From positions 2,294,001 through 2,358,000 of the forward strand of contig NZ_CP107954.1 of the NCBI RefSeq assembly GCF_036067295.1: a DNA stretch of 64,000 bases. Direction: 5' to 3'. Numbering within the stretch: position 1 is the first letter of the stretch; every line of letters starts with the position of its first letter. Made by a program: the position numbers and the translations under genes. This stretch comes from Kribbella sp. NBC_00382. GTDB taxonomy: Bacteria; Actinomycetota; Actinomycetes; Propionibacteriales; Kribbellaceae. Under the pieces are notes generated by a model. The model was given only the letters and a program-made list of their open reading frames with translations, was not told the DNA's origin and did no database searches. Positions 1 to 8,374 of the stretch are shown here, one piece after another.

Positions 1-1
1 G

Positions 2-1513
2 CACTACACCTACGACGACGTACCGGCCGGGCAGACCGACTTCGCGCTGCGGAACTTCAGCATCGCCCATGACCAGACGCAGATCCTGCCGCTACTCCGC
101 CGGGCCAAGCAGCTCAACCCCTCGCTCAAGGTGATGGCGACACCGTGGAGCCCGCCGGCCTGGATGAAGACCGGCGACTCCCTGGTCGGTGGCCGGCTCA
201 AGGACGACCCCAAGATCTACAACGCCTACGCGCGCTATCTGGTGAAGTTCGTGAAGGCGTACGAGGCGGCCGGCGTACCGGTGGACTTCATCTCGGTGCA
301 GAACGAGCCGCAGAACCGCAAGCCGAGCGGCTACCCCGGCACGGACATGCCGGTCCGCCAGGAGGCCGCGGTGATCGAGCAACTCGGCCCCCTGCTCCGT
401 GCGTACAGCCCGCGGACCAAGATCCTCGGCTACGACCACAACTGGACGACTCACCCCGGCGACGTCAACAGCACCCCGCCCGGTGAGGACCCGGAGACCG
501 ACTACCCGTACCAGTTGCTCGACAGCCCGGCCGGCAAGTGGCTGGCCGGTACGGCGTACCACTGCTACTCCGGCAACCCGAGCGACCAGAGCAACCTCCA
601 GAAGGCCTTCCCGAAGAAGGGAATCTGGTTCACCGAGTGCTCCGGCTCGCACGGCGCGAGCGACACTCCGCCGCAGATCTTCCGCGGCACGCTGACCTGG
701 CACGCCCGCACGCTGATGCTCGGTACGACCCGCAACTGGGCCAAGTCGGTCGTCAACTGGAACATCGCGCTGGACGACAAGGGTGGCCCGTACAACGGTG
801 GTTGTACCACCTGCACCGGACTCGTCACCGTGCAGCCGGACGGCAGCGTCACCACCGACGCCGAGTACTACACGATCGGACACCTGTCGAAGTTCGTCCG
901 CACCGGCGCGGTACGGATCGCCAGTACGTCGTACGGGACGACCGGCTGGAACGGGCAGCTCATGTCGTCGGCCTTCCGCAACCCGGACGGCTCGACCGCG
1001 TTGGTCGTGCACAACGAGAACGACGACCCGCGGACCTTCGCGGTCGCAGTCGGCGACGAATCCTTCGAGTACACGCTGCCGGGTGGCGCCATCGGCACCT
1101 TCGTCTGGCAGCGCTCGCCCAAGACGCTGACCCCGGTGTCGCTGGCGGGCGCGACGGCTAGCGCGGTACCGGCTGCCGATGCGGCGCTCGCGTTCGACGC
1201 CGACGGTTCCACTGTCTGGCAGTCGAAGGCGGCGCAGGCTGCTGGCCAGTACGTGCAGGTGGATCTCGGTACGGCGAAGCAGTTCCGACGGGTCGCGATC
1301 GACACCGGCGGCAACCTCGGCGACTTCGCCCAGGCCTGGCAGGTGTCGACCAGCTTCGACGGCACCACCTGGCGACCACTGGCGACTGGCACCAGTAACG
1401 GCCAGCTCACCAACGTCGACGTGAAGCCGACGCGGGCCCGCTACGTCCGGATCACGAACACCGGCACCAGCGACCACTGGTGGAGTCTCGCCGACGTGCG
1501 CCTCTACAACTAG
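2..1513 (+). CDS. Glycoside hydrolase family 30 glucosylceramidase-like enzyme, C-terminal F5/8 type C domain (5' truncated)
   Basis: The reading frame is already open at the window edge, so the signal peptide and first part of the barrel are missing. The visible part begins in the GH30 (beta/alpha)8 barrel. SVQNEP (Glu codon 305-307) fits the acid/base site, and WFTECSGSHG (Glu codon 635-637) fits the nucleophile. A beta-sandwich follows, then from about position 1130 a galactose-binding-like discoidin (F5/8C) module ending at ADVRLYN. By family knowledge these are secreted retaining beta-glycosidases (glucosylceramide, beta-1,6-glucan or related substrates). The exact substrate cannot be told. 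A strong hairpin lies just after the stop. Domain assignment is confident, specificity is not. Confidence 0.88.
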   Translation, partial: HYTYDDVPAGQTDFALRNFSIAHDQTQILPLLRRAKQLNPSLKVMATPWSPPAWMKTGDSLVGGRLKDDPKIYNAYARYLVKFVKAYEAAGVPVDFISVQNEPQNRKPSGYPGTDMPVRQEAAVIEQLGPLLRAYSPRTKILGYDHNWTTHPGDVNSTPPGEDPETDYPYQLLDSPAGKWLAGTAYHCYSGNPSDQSNLQKAFPKKGIWFTECSGSHGASDTPPQIFRGTLTWHARTLMLGTTRNWAKSVVNWNIALDDKGGPYNGGCTTCTGLVTVQPDGSVTTDAEYYTIGHLSKFVRTGAVRIASTSYGTTGWNGQLMSSAFRNPDGSTALVVHNENDDPRTFAVAVGDESFEYTLPGGAIGTFVWQRSPKTLTPVSLAGATASAVPAADAALAFDADGSTVWQSKAAQAAGQYVQVDLGTAKQFRRVAIDTGGNLGDFAQAWQVSTSFDGTTWRPLATGTSNGQLTNVDVKPTRARYVRITNTGTSDHWWSLADVRLYN

Positions 1514-1529
1514 ACCACCCCGATACTGA

Positions 1530-1559
1530 AGCCCTCCTGCGCCACAGAGCAGGAGGGCT
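1530..1559. terminator. Bidirectional hairpin terminator between convergent genes
   Basis: A perfect 11-bp inverted repeat (AGCCCTCCTGC, 8-nt loop, GCAGGAGGGCT) sits between the GH30 stop and the convergent VOC gene stop, and touches the latter's last codon. Its position suits termination of both transcripts. Confidence 0.8.
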
Positions 1560-1957
1560 CAGTGTCTGCGAGACGTGATCCGCAGGTAGTACCCGTCAGG
1601 GTCGTGCAGGCGAAAGTCCCGGAGCCCCCACGGCTGCGTCTGCAGTCCGGCCGCGATCGGCCAACCGGTCTCCTGAACGCGAGCGAGCTCCGCTTCCAGG
1701 TCGTCCACTTCGAGCACGATCTCCGTCCCCCGGGGCGTGTGCCGGGTCGCCGGGTCGATCGCGGCGTCCCCGGCACCGATCCCGATCCGGGCGCTGCCGC
1801 GACCCATCCACAGGTACTGCGCCGGGCCGTCAGCCGGCTGCCGGGACAGTTCGTCGAAGGCCATCACTCGCCGGTAGAACTCACCCGATGCCTCGACGTC
1901 CGCCACGAAGACCTCGATCCGCAAACTCATCACCATGACGGCATCCTCGAACTTCAT
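1559..1957 (-). CDS. VOC (glyoxalase/bleomycin-resistance) family protein
   Basis: A 132-residue protein with the vicinal-oxygen-chelate fold: an N-terminal beta-alpha unit (LRIEVFVADVEASGEFYRRV) and a C-terminal unit ending in DFRLHDPDGYYLRI, where the His and Asp/Gly pattern is typical of this superfamily. Such proteins are metal-dependent lyases, dioxygenases or drug-binding proteins; no substrate can be assigned. The start ATG overlaps the amidase stop by 4 bp (ATGA), so it is the last gene of an amidase-VOC operon and is probably translationally coupled. A later in-frame Met (MSLRIEV) is a possible alternative start. Confidence 0.78.
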   Translation of the reverse strand: MKFEDAVMVMSLRIEVFVADVEASGEFYRRVMAFDELSRQPADGPAQYLWMGRGSARIGIGAGDAAIDPATRHTPRGTEIVLEVDDLEAELARVQETGWPIAAGLQTQPWGLRDFRLHDPDGYYLRITSRRH

Positions 1958-3189
1958 GCTTTGTTGAGGTCAAGGTGGCCGGTGATCCAGGTTGCCACCG
2001 CGCCGGCCAGTTGGTTGCTTCTGGCAATGATTTGGAGGCCTACCGGGAGGCCGGCAGTCTTCAGCGGGATGGTGATGGCGGGGACATCGGCGATGTTGGC
2101 CAGGCGGATGTGGCGCATCAGGGTCGATCGAACGTCTTGTGCATCGAGCAGTGGAGCCACGATGGGCACTGTGGGCAGGACTATTGCATCGACTTGGTCC
2201 AGTAGCTCGGACAGTTGTCTGGCCAGGTCGGCTGCTGTCGCCCGAGCTTGCACGTAGCGCCAGGCCGGTACCTCTGCCGCCTCCCGGAGGCGTTGCTGGA
2301 CATCGGGCTGGTAGAGCTCAGTGGACCTGCCCATGTGGTTGGCCACCGCCTCCGGACCTTGCAGGTCTATGCCCGTCCGCAGCGTGGTCGCCCAGTCAGG
2401 CAGCTCGACCTCAACTGTCGGCAGCCTCTCTAGCGCCTGCTCCCATGCAGCGCTGACCTCGGCGTCGTACTCCCGGTACTCCGGGTTGCCCGGCACCCCC
2501 AGTCTTGGCGCGTCGATGGCCGGCCTGCCGCCCCCGGAGAGCGCAGCGACCGCATAGACCGCGTCCGCGACCGTATTGGTCAGCACCCCCACCACATCCA
2601 GGCTCTGCGCGAGCGGGAACACCCCATCCGCCGGCAGCGTGTCCCGCGTGGGCTTGTAGCCGACGACCCCGCAGAGCGCTGCAGGAGTTCGCACCGAGCC
2701 AGCCGTGTCGGTACCAATCGCCAGCGGTACGACTCCGGCCGCTACTGCTGCGGCTGCCCCCGAACTGGAGCCACCCGTCATCCGCGACAAGTCATGCGGG
2801 TTGAGGCACGGCCCGGTGCGATTCGACGTACCGGTGCAGCCGTAGGCGAACTCATGTGAGTGGCTGAGCCCGATGACGACGGCACCGGCCGCGCGCAACC
2901 GGCGTACGACGTCCGCGTCCCTAACCGCCGGCCCATCCATCGAGGCCGATCCGCAGCGGTACGGCAGCCCCTCGACCTCGATGATCTCCTTGACCAGCAC
3001 GGGGATGCCCGCGAGCGCACCCGTCCTGCTGTGGGTAGCAGCCACGGCACGAGCACCCTCGACGTCCAGGTGGACCACTGCGTTGAGCCGCGCTGCGTCA
3101 GTCGCTCGCTGCAGGGCGGCCTCGACCAGGTCGACGGGGTCTAGTTCACCAGCACGGACAGCGGCCGCAGTGGCCTCCAGAGAGGGCAT
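1954..3189 (-). CDS. Amidase signature family protein
   Basis: 411 residues with the Ser-cisSer-Lys amidase signature. Lys lies in GIPVLVKEII, the glycine/serine block GGSSSGAAAAVAAG follows, and the catalytic serine region is IGTDTAGSVRTPAALCG, then GYKPT. These enzymes hydrolyse carboxamides (GatA, allophanate hydrolase, indoleacetamide hydrolase and others). The length is slightly short of GatA, there are no gatC/gatB neighbours, and it is unlikely to be the tRNA amidotransferase. It starts 6 bp after the PhoD stop and overlaps the downstream VOC gene, so the three minus-strand genes look co-transcribed. Substrate unknown. Confidence 0.85.
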   Translation of the reverse strand: MPSLEATAAAVRAGELDPVDLVEAALQRATDAARLNAVVHLDVEGARAVAATHSRTGALAGIPVLVKEIIEVEGLPYRCGSASMDGPAVRDADVVRRLRAAGAVVIGLSHSHEFAYGCTGTSNRTGPCLNPHDLSRMTGGSSSGAAAAVAAGVVPLAIGTDTAGSVRTPAALCGVVGYKPTRDTLPADGVFPLAQSLDVVGVLTNTVADAVYAVAALSGGGRPAIDAPRLGVPGNPEYREYDAEVSAAWEQALERLPTVEVELPDWATTLRTGIDLQGPEAVANHMGRSTELYQPDVQQRLREAAEVPAWRYVQARATAADLARQLSELLDQVDAIVLPTVPIVAPLLDAQDVRSTLMRHIRLANIADVPAITIPLKTAGLPVGLQIIARSNQLAGAVATWITGHLDLNKA

Positions 3190-3195
3190 GCCCCA

Positions 3196-4758
3196 TCAGA
3201 TCACCTCTACTGTCGAGCTCCCCCGCGCAGTACGCACCTGGTAGCTGGTGCTGACGCCAGCGTTGGCGTGCAGCTTGTCCACCGCTCGGTAGGAGAGCTT
3301 GGCGTCGTCCTGGGTCACCTCGAGTACGCCGTACCCGTGCTGCCGCATGTCGACCTGCTTCAGGTGCGGGTTGTACTGCAACCGCTTCTGCTCCTCCGCC
3401 TTCGCGCCGGCCACGCCCTTCGTGTCGCCGGTATTGGTCGAGGACACGGACGGTACGACGAACTCGACCCCGGCCCGCCGAGTACCTCCAGGGTTGCCGG
3501 GGGTGCCCGGTGCGAAGCCGGTGTCCCACAGCTCGCCGGAGAAGGTGTCATGGTCGTCGCCGGTCACCACGACCAGGTCGGACACCCGCTCGGCCGCCAG
3601 CGACAGCAACTCGGTGCGCTCGGCGCCGTACCCGTCCCAGGTGTCCATGAACGCGCGCTCGCCGGCTGCGCCGGTCACCATGCCCATCATCATGTTCGGG
3701 TTGGCGAGCACCTTCCAGCGCGCGCCCGACGATCGCAGCCCGTCCTCGAGCCACGCCTTCTGCGCCGGGCCGAGCATGCTGCGACCAGGCGCGTCGGCGG
3801 CCGCGCAGACGATCGAGCCGCCGTCGTCGCAGGGCTGGTCGTCCTTGTACTGACGGTTGTCGATGGCGAACAGCTCGACGGTCCGGCCGAGCTTGAGCGA
3901 GCGATAGGTCCGGGTCATGTCGTCGGCGTACCGAGGTACCGGCATCCGCTCGAACCAGGCGTGCCAGGCCGCGCTCTTCTTCTCCTGGAAGAACAGCTCG
4001 GGCAGCGTCCAGTTGTCCTTGCTGTAGTTGTTGCGGAACTCGTGGTCGTCCCACAACGGCAGGAACGCGTGCTGCGCGTGCATCGCCTTGAGATCCGGAT
4101 CGCTGCGATAGAGCGTGTACTTCGCTCGCATGCTCGGCAGGATCTGCGGATAGAGGTTGAGATCGATGCCGCGGACTCCGGGGACGGTGGCCTCGTAGAC
4201 GTAGTCGCCGAGGCAGACCACGAGGTCGAGGTCCTCGGCCGCCAGGTGCCGGTGCGTCGCGTAGTACCCCTCGGTGAAGCCCTGGCAGGTGAAGAAGCCG
4301 ATCCTGACGGGCTGGTTGGAGTCGGCCGGGCGCAGGGTCTGGAACCGGCCGACCGGGCTCACGGCGTCCTGGCCGCGGAACTGGTAGAAGTACTCCGCGC
4401 CGGCGGCGAGCCCGTTCGCCTGGAAGTGCACGCAGCCGTCCCACTGCTTCTCCGCGATCACCGTCTCGACGATCTCCGGGCTGCTCAGGTCGCGCTGCTT
4501 CGACACTACGATCGCCAGCTCGGCGTCGCCGTCGAAGAGTCCACGCGGGACTCGCGTCCACAGCGTCGCGCCGTCGGTGCGTGGGACGCCGGCCATGATC
4601 CCCTCCGGGAAGGTGGCGCCGCGGACGAGGTTCGGCGAGGCATCGGCGGCGGTGCGGAGCATCGGAGTACCGGAGCTCCAGGCGACGGCCGGAGCTGCAG
4701 CGGTGGCTCCAGCGACGGTCAGAGCGCCGAGGACGGTCCTGCGGGTGAGGTCAGCCAT
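3196..4758 (-). CDS. phoD: PhoD-family alkaline phosphatase/phosphodiesterase, Tat-exported
   Basis: 520 residues. The N-terminus LTRRTVLGALTVAGATAAAP is a twin-arginine signal (RR near residues 5-6, hydrophobic stretch, Ala-rich cleavage region). A fibronectin-like PhoD N-domain (VWTRV-type segment) follows, then the metallophosphatase core: VCLGDYVYE, LPLWDDHEFRNNY, VVVTGDDHDTFSG. PhoD enzymes are extracellular, Ca/Fe-dependent phosphomono- or diesterases used in phosphate scavenging or teichoic acid turnover. No clear Pho box was identified upstream. The divergent region to the next gene holds a strong hairpin. Confidence 0.9.
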   Translation of the reverse strand: MADLTRRTVLGALTVAGATAAAPAVAWSSGTPMLRTAADASPNLVRGATFPEGIMAGVPRTDGATLWTRVPRGLFDGDAELAIVVSKQRDLSSPEIVETVIAEKQWDGCVHFQANGLAAGAEYFYQFRGQDAVSPVGRFQTLRPADSNQPVRIGFFTCQGFTEGYYATHRHLAAEDLDLVVCLGDYVYEATVPGVRGIDLNLYPQILPSMRAKYTLYRSDPDLKAMHAQHAFLPLWDDHEFRNNYSKDNWTLPELFFQEKKSAAWHAWFERMPVPRYADDMTRTYRSLKLGRTVELFAIDNRQYKDDQPCDDGGSIVCAAADAPGRSMLGPAQKAWLEDGLRSSGARWKVLANPNMMMGMVTGAAGERAFMDTWDGYGAERTELLSLAAERVSDLVVVTGDDHDTFSGELWDTGFAPGTPGNPGGTRRAGVEFVVPSVSSTNTGDTKGVAGAKAEEQKRLQYNPHLKQVDMRQHGYGVLEVTQDDAKLSYRAVDKLHANAGVSTSYQVRTARGSSTVEVI

Positions 4759-4828
4759 GCAGAAATACTGAGAGGTAATGATGAATCTGGGAAGACCTCA
4801 GCGCGACCGATCGGTGACGCCCTGTCGA

Positions 4829-4857
4829 CCTCACTGCCGGCTCCAGCGGCAGTGAGG
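4829..4857. repeat. 11-bp perfect inverted repeat in the phoD/GNAT divergent intergenic region
   Basis: CCTCACTGCCG and CGGCAGTGAGG flank a 7-nt loop. No gene ends into this region, as both neighbours start from it, so it is not a normal terminator. It could be an operator or a 5' leader structure of the GNAT transcript, whose start lies about 43 bp downstream. Confidence 0.55.
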
Positions 4858-4900
4858 AAAGCGAAACAGCAGCGTCACGCCTGATTGCTAGCGTCGGCCC

Positions 4901-5356
4901 ATGGAGCTGATGGAGGGCGTCGAGCTACGCCACGCCGACCGCACCGATCCAGCCGTGCTCGCGCTGACCACCGCCCAACAGACCGAACTGGCCGCCCTCT
5001 ACGGCGAAGACCAGCCGCTGGTCGCCCTGCACCCCGACATCGAGTTCATCCTGCTCACCCTCGACGGCGCCCCGGTCGGCTGCGTCGGTCTGCAACCGAT
5101 CTCCCCCGGCCTCGGCGAGATCAAGCGCATGTACGTAGAACCATCCTCCCGAGGCTGGGGCCTCTCCCGCCTCCTCCTGACGGAGATCGAGTCCCACGCC
5201 CGCACCCGAGGCCTGACCACCCTCCGCCTCGAGACCGGCACCAAACAACTTGAAGCCATCGCCCTCTACACCCACCACGGCTACACCGAGACCCCGCGCT
5301 ACCCACCCTTCGAAACCGAAACAGTCTCCCGCTGCTTCGCCAAACACCTCGACTAG
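4901..5356 (+). CDS. GNAT family N-acetyltransferase
   Basis: 151 residues with the acetyl-CoA fold: beta strand VGCVGLQPI, then GEIKRMYVEPSSRGWGLSRLL (the R-G-x-G-L loop stands for the Q/R-x-x-G-x-G/A pyrophosphate site), and the C-terminal IALYTHHGYTET motif typical of GNATs acting on small molecules or peptide N-termini. Substrate unknown. It is divergent from phoD. Its stop overlaps the stop of the convergent ATPase gene by 4 bp (CTAG). Confidence 0.82.
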   Translation: MELMEGVELRHADRTDPAVLALTTAQQTELAALYGEDQPLVALHPDIEFILLTLDGAPVGCVGLQPISPGLGEIKRMYVEPSSRGWGLSRLLLTEIESHARTRGLTTLRLETGTKQLEAIALYTHHGYTETPRYPPFETETVSRCFAKHLD

Positions 5357-6786
5357 CTGGGGCGTCGGTACAGATCGTCAAGGCCCACGGTCAGCACGCT
5401 CGGGTCCAGGTCCGGCTCGAAGCCGGCGCCGCTGTAGCAGGCGAGGATCGTGTCCGACGTGTCGTAGTCACGGGACAACAGTTGCCGAGCCCGCTCAAGG
5501 CGGCTGACATGGCGTTGCCCCATCACCTCGCCCCACTTGGCCTCACCCAGCGACAGCACCTTGCGCCGTCGGCCGGAGATCGCGGGCGCGAGGACGGCAA
5601 CATCCACTTCGATCTGGCTCCGATTGGCGTGGTCCGCCACGACGCCCGCTCCGATCTCACCCGGCAACTCGCCGTACAGCTCGGCCGGCGCGGATATCGC
5701 GTAGTCACGGCAGAGTTGCTCGAAATGCGGGCCGACGACCTGCGAGGAGAAGCGCGGCCTCGCCGCTTCCCAGACGTTCGCGGCCCGGCCACTCTCGAGC
5801 AGACCCCACTGCGGCCGCATCACCACCTGGTAGAAGACGATCAGCGGCTCGGCGACCTCGTAGCCCGTTCGCCCCGATCTGAAGACATCGGGCCGGCGCC
5901 GCAGCAGCCCGCTGTCTTCCAGAACGATCAGCTGGTGCCCAATCTCAGTCGCCTTGCGCCCGACGTAGTTGGCGATCCCACCTCTCGTATGGTTGCCAGA
6001 GGCAACCGCTGCGAGAACCGAGTGGTAGAGCGCGCCGTCACGGACGTTCATCTCCTCCTCGAGCAGGTATCGGGCTTCGCGAAACAGCGGACTCGCCGGG
6101 CTCAGCACGGTACGCAGTACCCAGTCGTCGAAGTCGTCGAGCGAGTCCGGCCCGTCGTCGTTCACGAACCGCCGGTACGCCGGTGTGCCACCGACGACAG
6201 AATGCAGCAGCGCGGCAAGCCTCGGATCGCGAATGCCCCAGTACTCGGACGCCAACAGGTAGTCGAACGGCCGGACCACCAGTTCGAGCGTTGCCCGGCC
6301 GCGCAAGGGAGCCGTGCCACCCAGCAGGCCACCCATCACCGACATCGCGGACCCACACACCAGCACCTTGGTCCGCCTGCCCGCCGACGCCGCCTGGTCG
6401 ATCTCCCGCTGCAGGATCGAGGGCAGTGCGGGCGATACCTGGCTCAGATATGGAAACTCGTCGATGACGAACGGGCCGCCGGCATCGATCGAGAAGAGGA
6501 AGCGGATGGCCTCGTCCCAGCTGTCGAAGCGAGGCGGCGACGGAGCGCCGAGGTGTGCGCCGATCGCTGCGGCGAACAGCGCGAGCGACTCAGTCTCGGT
6601 CGCCTGGGTGGCGCCGAAGTACAGGCCGCCGGACTGTTCGGCGAGGCCTTCGACCAGATAGGTCTTGCCCTGCCGCCGCCGGCCGCTGACCACCCCGAAC
6701 TGGGGTCGATCAGCCGACGACGCGGCGAATCTCGTCAGCTGCGCCCACTCCTGGTCGCGAGCGAAGATCCGTTCAGGCTTCCTCAT
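5353..6786 (-). CDS. Archaeal-type AAA ATPase (ATPase_2 plus DUF234-like C-terminus)
   Basis: About 477 residues. It opens with RIFARDQEWAQL, followed by Walker A GRRRQGKTYLVEGL, Walker B GGPFVIDEFPYLSQV and sensor region KVLVCGSAMSVMGGLL. A winged-helix segment (GGIANYVGRKATEIGHQL) and a C-terminal DUF234-like nuclease-fold region (VDVAVLAP, LGEAKWG) follow. Proteins of this family are common in archaea and scattered in bacteria; function is poorly known. The longest frame begins at a TTG at 6798, but ATG at 6786 gives the usual short N-terminus. Neither has a good Shine-Dalgarno site, and the start lies inside an inverted repeat, which suggests a leaderless or autoregulated message. Confidence 0.8.
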   Translation of the reverse strand: MRKPERIFARDQEWAQLTRFAASSADRPQFGVVSGRRRQGKTYLVEGLAEQSGGLYFGATQATETESLALFAAAIGAHLGAPSPPRFDSWDEAIRFLFSIDAGGPFVIDEFPYLSQVSPALPSILQREIDQAASAGRRTKVLVCGSAMSVMGGLLGGTAPLRGRATLELVVRPFDYLLASEYWGIRDPRLAALLHSVVGGTPAYRRFVNDDGPDSLDDFDDWVLRTVLSPASPLFREARYLLEEEMNVRDGALYHSVLAAVASGNHTRGGIANYVGRKATEIGHQLIVLEDSGLLRRRPDVFRSGRTGYEVAEPLIVFYQVVMRPQWGLLESGRAANVWEAARPRFSSQVVGPHFEQLCRDYAISAPAELYGELPGEIGAGVVADHANRSQIEVDVAVLAPAISGRRRKVLSLGEAKWGEVMGQRHVSRLERARQLLSRDYDTSDTILACYSGAGFEPDLDPSVLTVGLDDLYRRPS

Positions 6787-6825
6787 GTTGTAGAACAATA
6801 CTTATAATAAATATAGTTCTACAAC
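6787..6825. promoter_or_regulatory. Inverted repeat around an AT-rich promoter core of the ATPase gene
   Basis: Arms GTTGTAGAAC (6787-6796) and GTTCTACAAC (6816-6825) are perfect 10-bp complements around a 19-bp A/T core with TTATAATAAATAT, very unusual in this GC-rich DNA. The core contains -10-like hexamers in both directions. The left arm directly abuts the ATPase ATG. This looks like an operator straddling the promoter. Confidence 0.65.
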
Positions 6826-6836
6826 TTTGTTCTTGG

Positions 6837-7454
6837 TCAGTCCGGCAGGTCCAGGACGAGGTGGTCGCCTTCGGGGTGGAAGCCTAGGTTTTTGAGGTAG
6901 CCGTCCATGGCGTTCATGCGGGGTGGGGCGAGGACCTGGTGGAAGCCGTGGTCGGTGAAGACGTCGCTGCGGCGGTAGACGAACTCGCCGGGGGTGAAGT
7001 CGCGGTACTCGGGGAGGACGTAGTCGAGGTCGATCTGGGCGCGGCCGGAGCCGGCGTCGTGGGCCAGGACTACGCCGACTGTGCGTTCGCCGCGTTGGAC
7101 CAGGAAGGCGTACGGGCTCGTCGCTGACGTGAAGCCGGGGTTGAACTTGGAGATGTCCTTCTGGTGCGCGGTCAGCACGTGGCTGAGGTAGGCGTCGCCG
7201 CTGTTCACCTCGAGGACCGCGTATTCCAGGTCGTCGTGGCGATGCCGGAGCAGACGCCACATGTGGACGACGTTGATCACGGCGAGGACGGCGTTCATAC
7301 CGACCATCGGCCAGACCGGGATGGCCAGGTTGAAGCCGACCAGGATGACGCAGCCGATCAGGTTCAGTACACGCAGTCGCAGGATCCGGGTCTGCAGCAG
7401 GGACACGACGACGAGCGCCGACCCACCCCACCCGATGATGCTCAAGAGGTCCAC
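6837..7454 (-). CDS. YgjV-like membrane protein with soluble C-terminal domain
   Basis: 205 residues. The first ~80 hold three hydrophobic segments (IIGWGGSALVVVSLLQ, LNLIGCVILVGFNLAIP, GMNAVLAVINVVHMW) like the YgjV inner-membrane family. The remaining ~120 residues are soluble (RTVGVVLAHDAG, DLDYVLPEYRDFTPGEFVY) and resemble an acetyltransferase-like fold, ending GYLKNLGFHPEGDHLVLDL. No catalytic motif is convincing. The stop lies 38 bp upstream of the ATPase region on the same strand. Function unknown. Confidence 0.75.
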   Translation of the reverse strand: MDLLSIIGWGGSALVVVSLLQTRILRLRVLNLIGCVILVGFNLAIPVWPMVGMNAVLAVINVVHMWRLLRHRHDDLEYAVLEVNSGDAYLSHVLTAHQKDISKFNPGFTSATSPYAFLVQRGERTVGVVLAHDAGSGRAQIDLDYVLPEYRDFTPGEFVYRRSDVFTDHGFHQVLAPPRMNAMDGYLKNLGFHPEGDHLVLDLPD

Positions 7455-7507
7455 GCGGTGAGACTAGACCAGCCTGGGCAGTGGACTGGTGCCTGCAGAC
7501 TGCTGTT

Positions 7508-8320
7508 GTGACCCACCTCGTACAGCTCAACGACGCACCGCTGACCCTCGACGACCCAGCGTTGCTGAGCGCAACCAGCTACGGCCACTTCACCTCGATG
7601 CAGGTCCGCGATGGCAAGGTCCGCGGCCTCGACCTGCACCTGGAGCGGCTGGACCGCAGCTCCCGCGAACTCTTCGGCCACGGCGTCGCCGCCGACCGCA
7701 TCCTGACCTACCTCCGTACTGCGCTCGCAAGCTCGCCGTCAGGCAACCTCTCGATCCGCATCAACGCCTTCGCCCGCGACCGTGCCTTCGTCGACGGCAC
7801 CCCCGTCGAACCCGACCTCCTGCTAACGCTGACCGACCCCATCGAGCCTGCGTCCGAGCCGCCGCGCCTGCTCGCCGTCGAGCACGAGCGGACCGCGCCG
7901 CACCTCAAGCACACCGGCACCTTCTCGCTCACCCACGAGATCCGCCGTGCCCGCCTGGCCGGCTACGACAACGCGCTCTTCTACAACCGCGACGGCCATG
8001 TCTCGGAGGCGTCCATCTGGAACATCTGCTTCGCCACCGAGGACCGCATCGTCTGGCCGGCCGCCGAGGTCCTGCCCGGCATCACCATGCTGACCCTCCA
8101 GGCCGGCCTCGAGGCGCTCGATGTTGCACGTGAAACTGTCGACATTCCGCTGACCGCGGTCGGCGACTACCGGGCCGCGTACCTGACCAATTCGATCGAC
8201 CCCGCGCTCCCGGTCGCCTCCATCACGAGTCCGGGTGGCACAACGCAGTACGAGCCGAACCCGGATTCGGCCGCCCTGATCGCAGGGGCGTACCTCAAGA
8301 TCCCGCTGCAGGAGATCTAG
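7508..8320 (+). CDS. Aminotransferase class IV (aminodeoxychorismate lyase/branched-chain aminotransferase-like)
   Basis: About 270 residues from GTG 7508; a GTG at 7481 adds 9 poor-quality residues. Fold-type IV PLP features: GLDLHLERLDRSSREL near the N-terminus, the segment HLKHTGTFSLTHEIRRARLA in the PLP-lysine region (Lys in LKHTG), the glutamate-containing loop GHVSEASIWNICF, and VLPGITM before the last helix. PabC (folate pathway lyase) and small BCAT/D-amino-acid transaminases share this layout and cannot be separated here. No pabA/pabB nearby. A parS-like sequence lies in the coding region at 8123-8136. Confidence 0.82.
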   Translation: MTHLVQLNDAPLTLDDPALLSATSYGHFTSMQVRDGKVRGLDLHLERLDRSSRELFGHGVAADRILTYLRTALASSPSGNLSIRINAFARDRAFVDGTPVEPDLLLTLTDPIEPASEPPRLLAVEHERTAPHLKHTGTFSLTHEIRRARLAGYDNALFYNRDGHVSEASIWNICFATEDRIVWPAAEVLPGITMLTLQAGLEALDVARETVDIPLTAVGDYRAAYLTNSIDPALPVASITSPGGTTQYEPNPDSAALIAGAYLKIPLQEI

Positions 8321-8374
8321 TACTCCACCACTCCGAACCTGGACGCCGAGCGGCAGGGCGATCACCATGACGGT

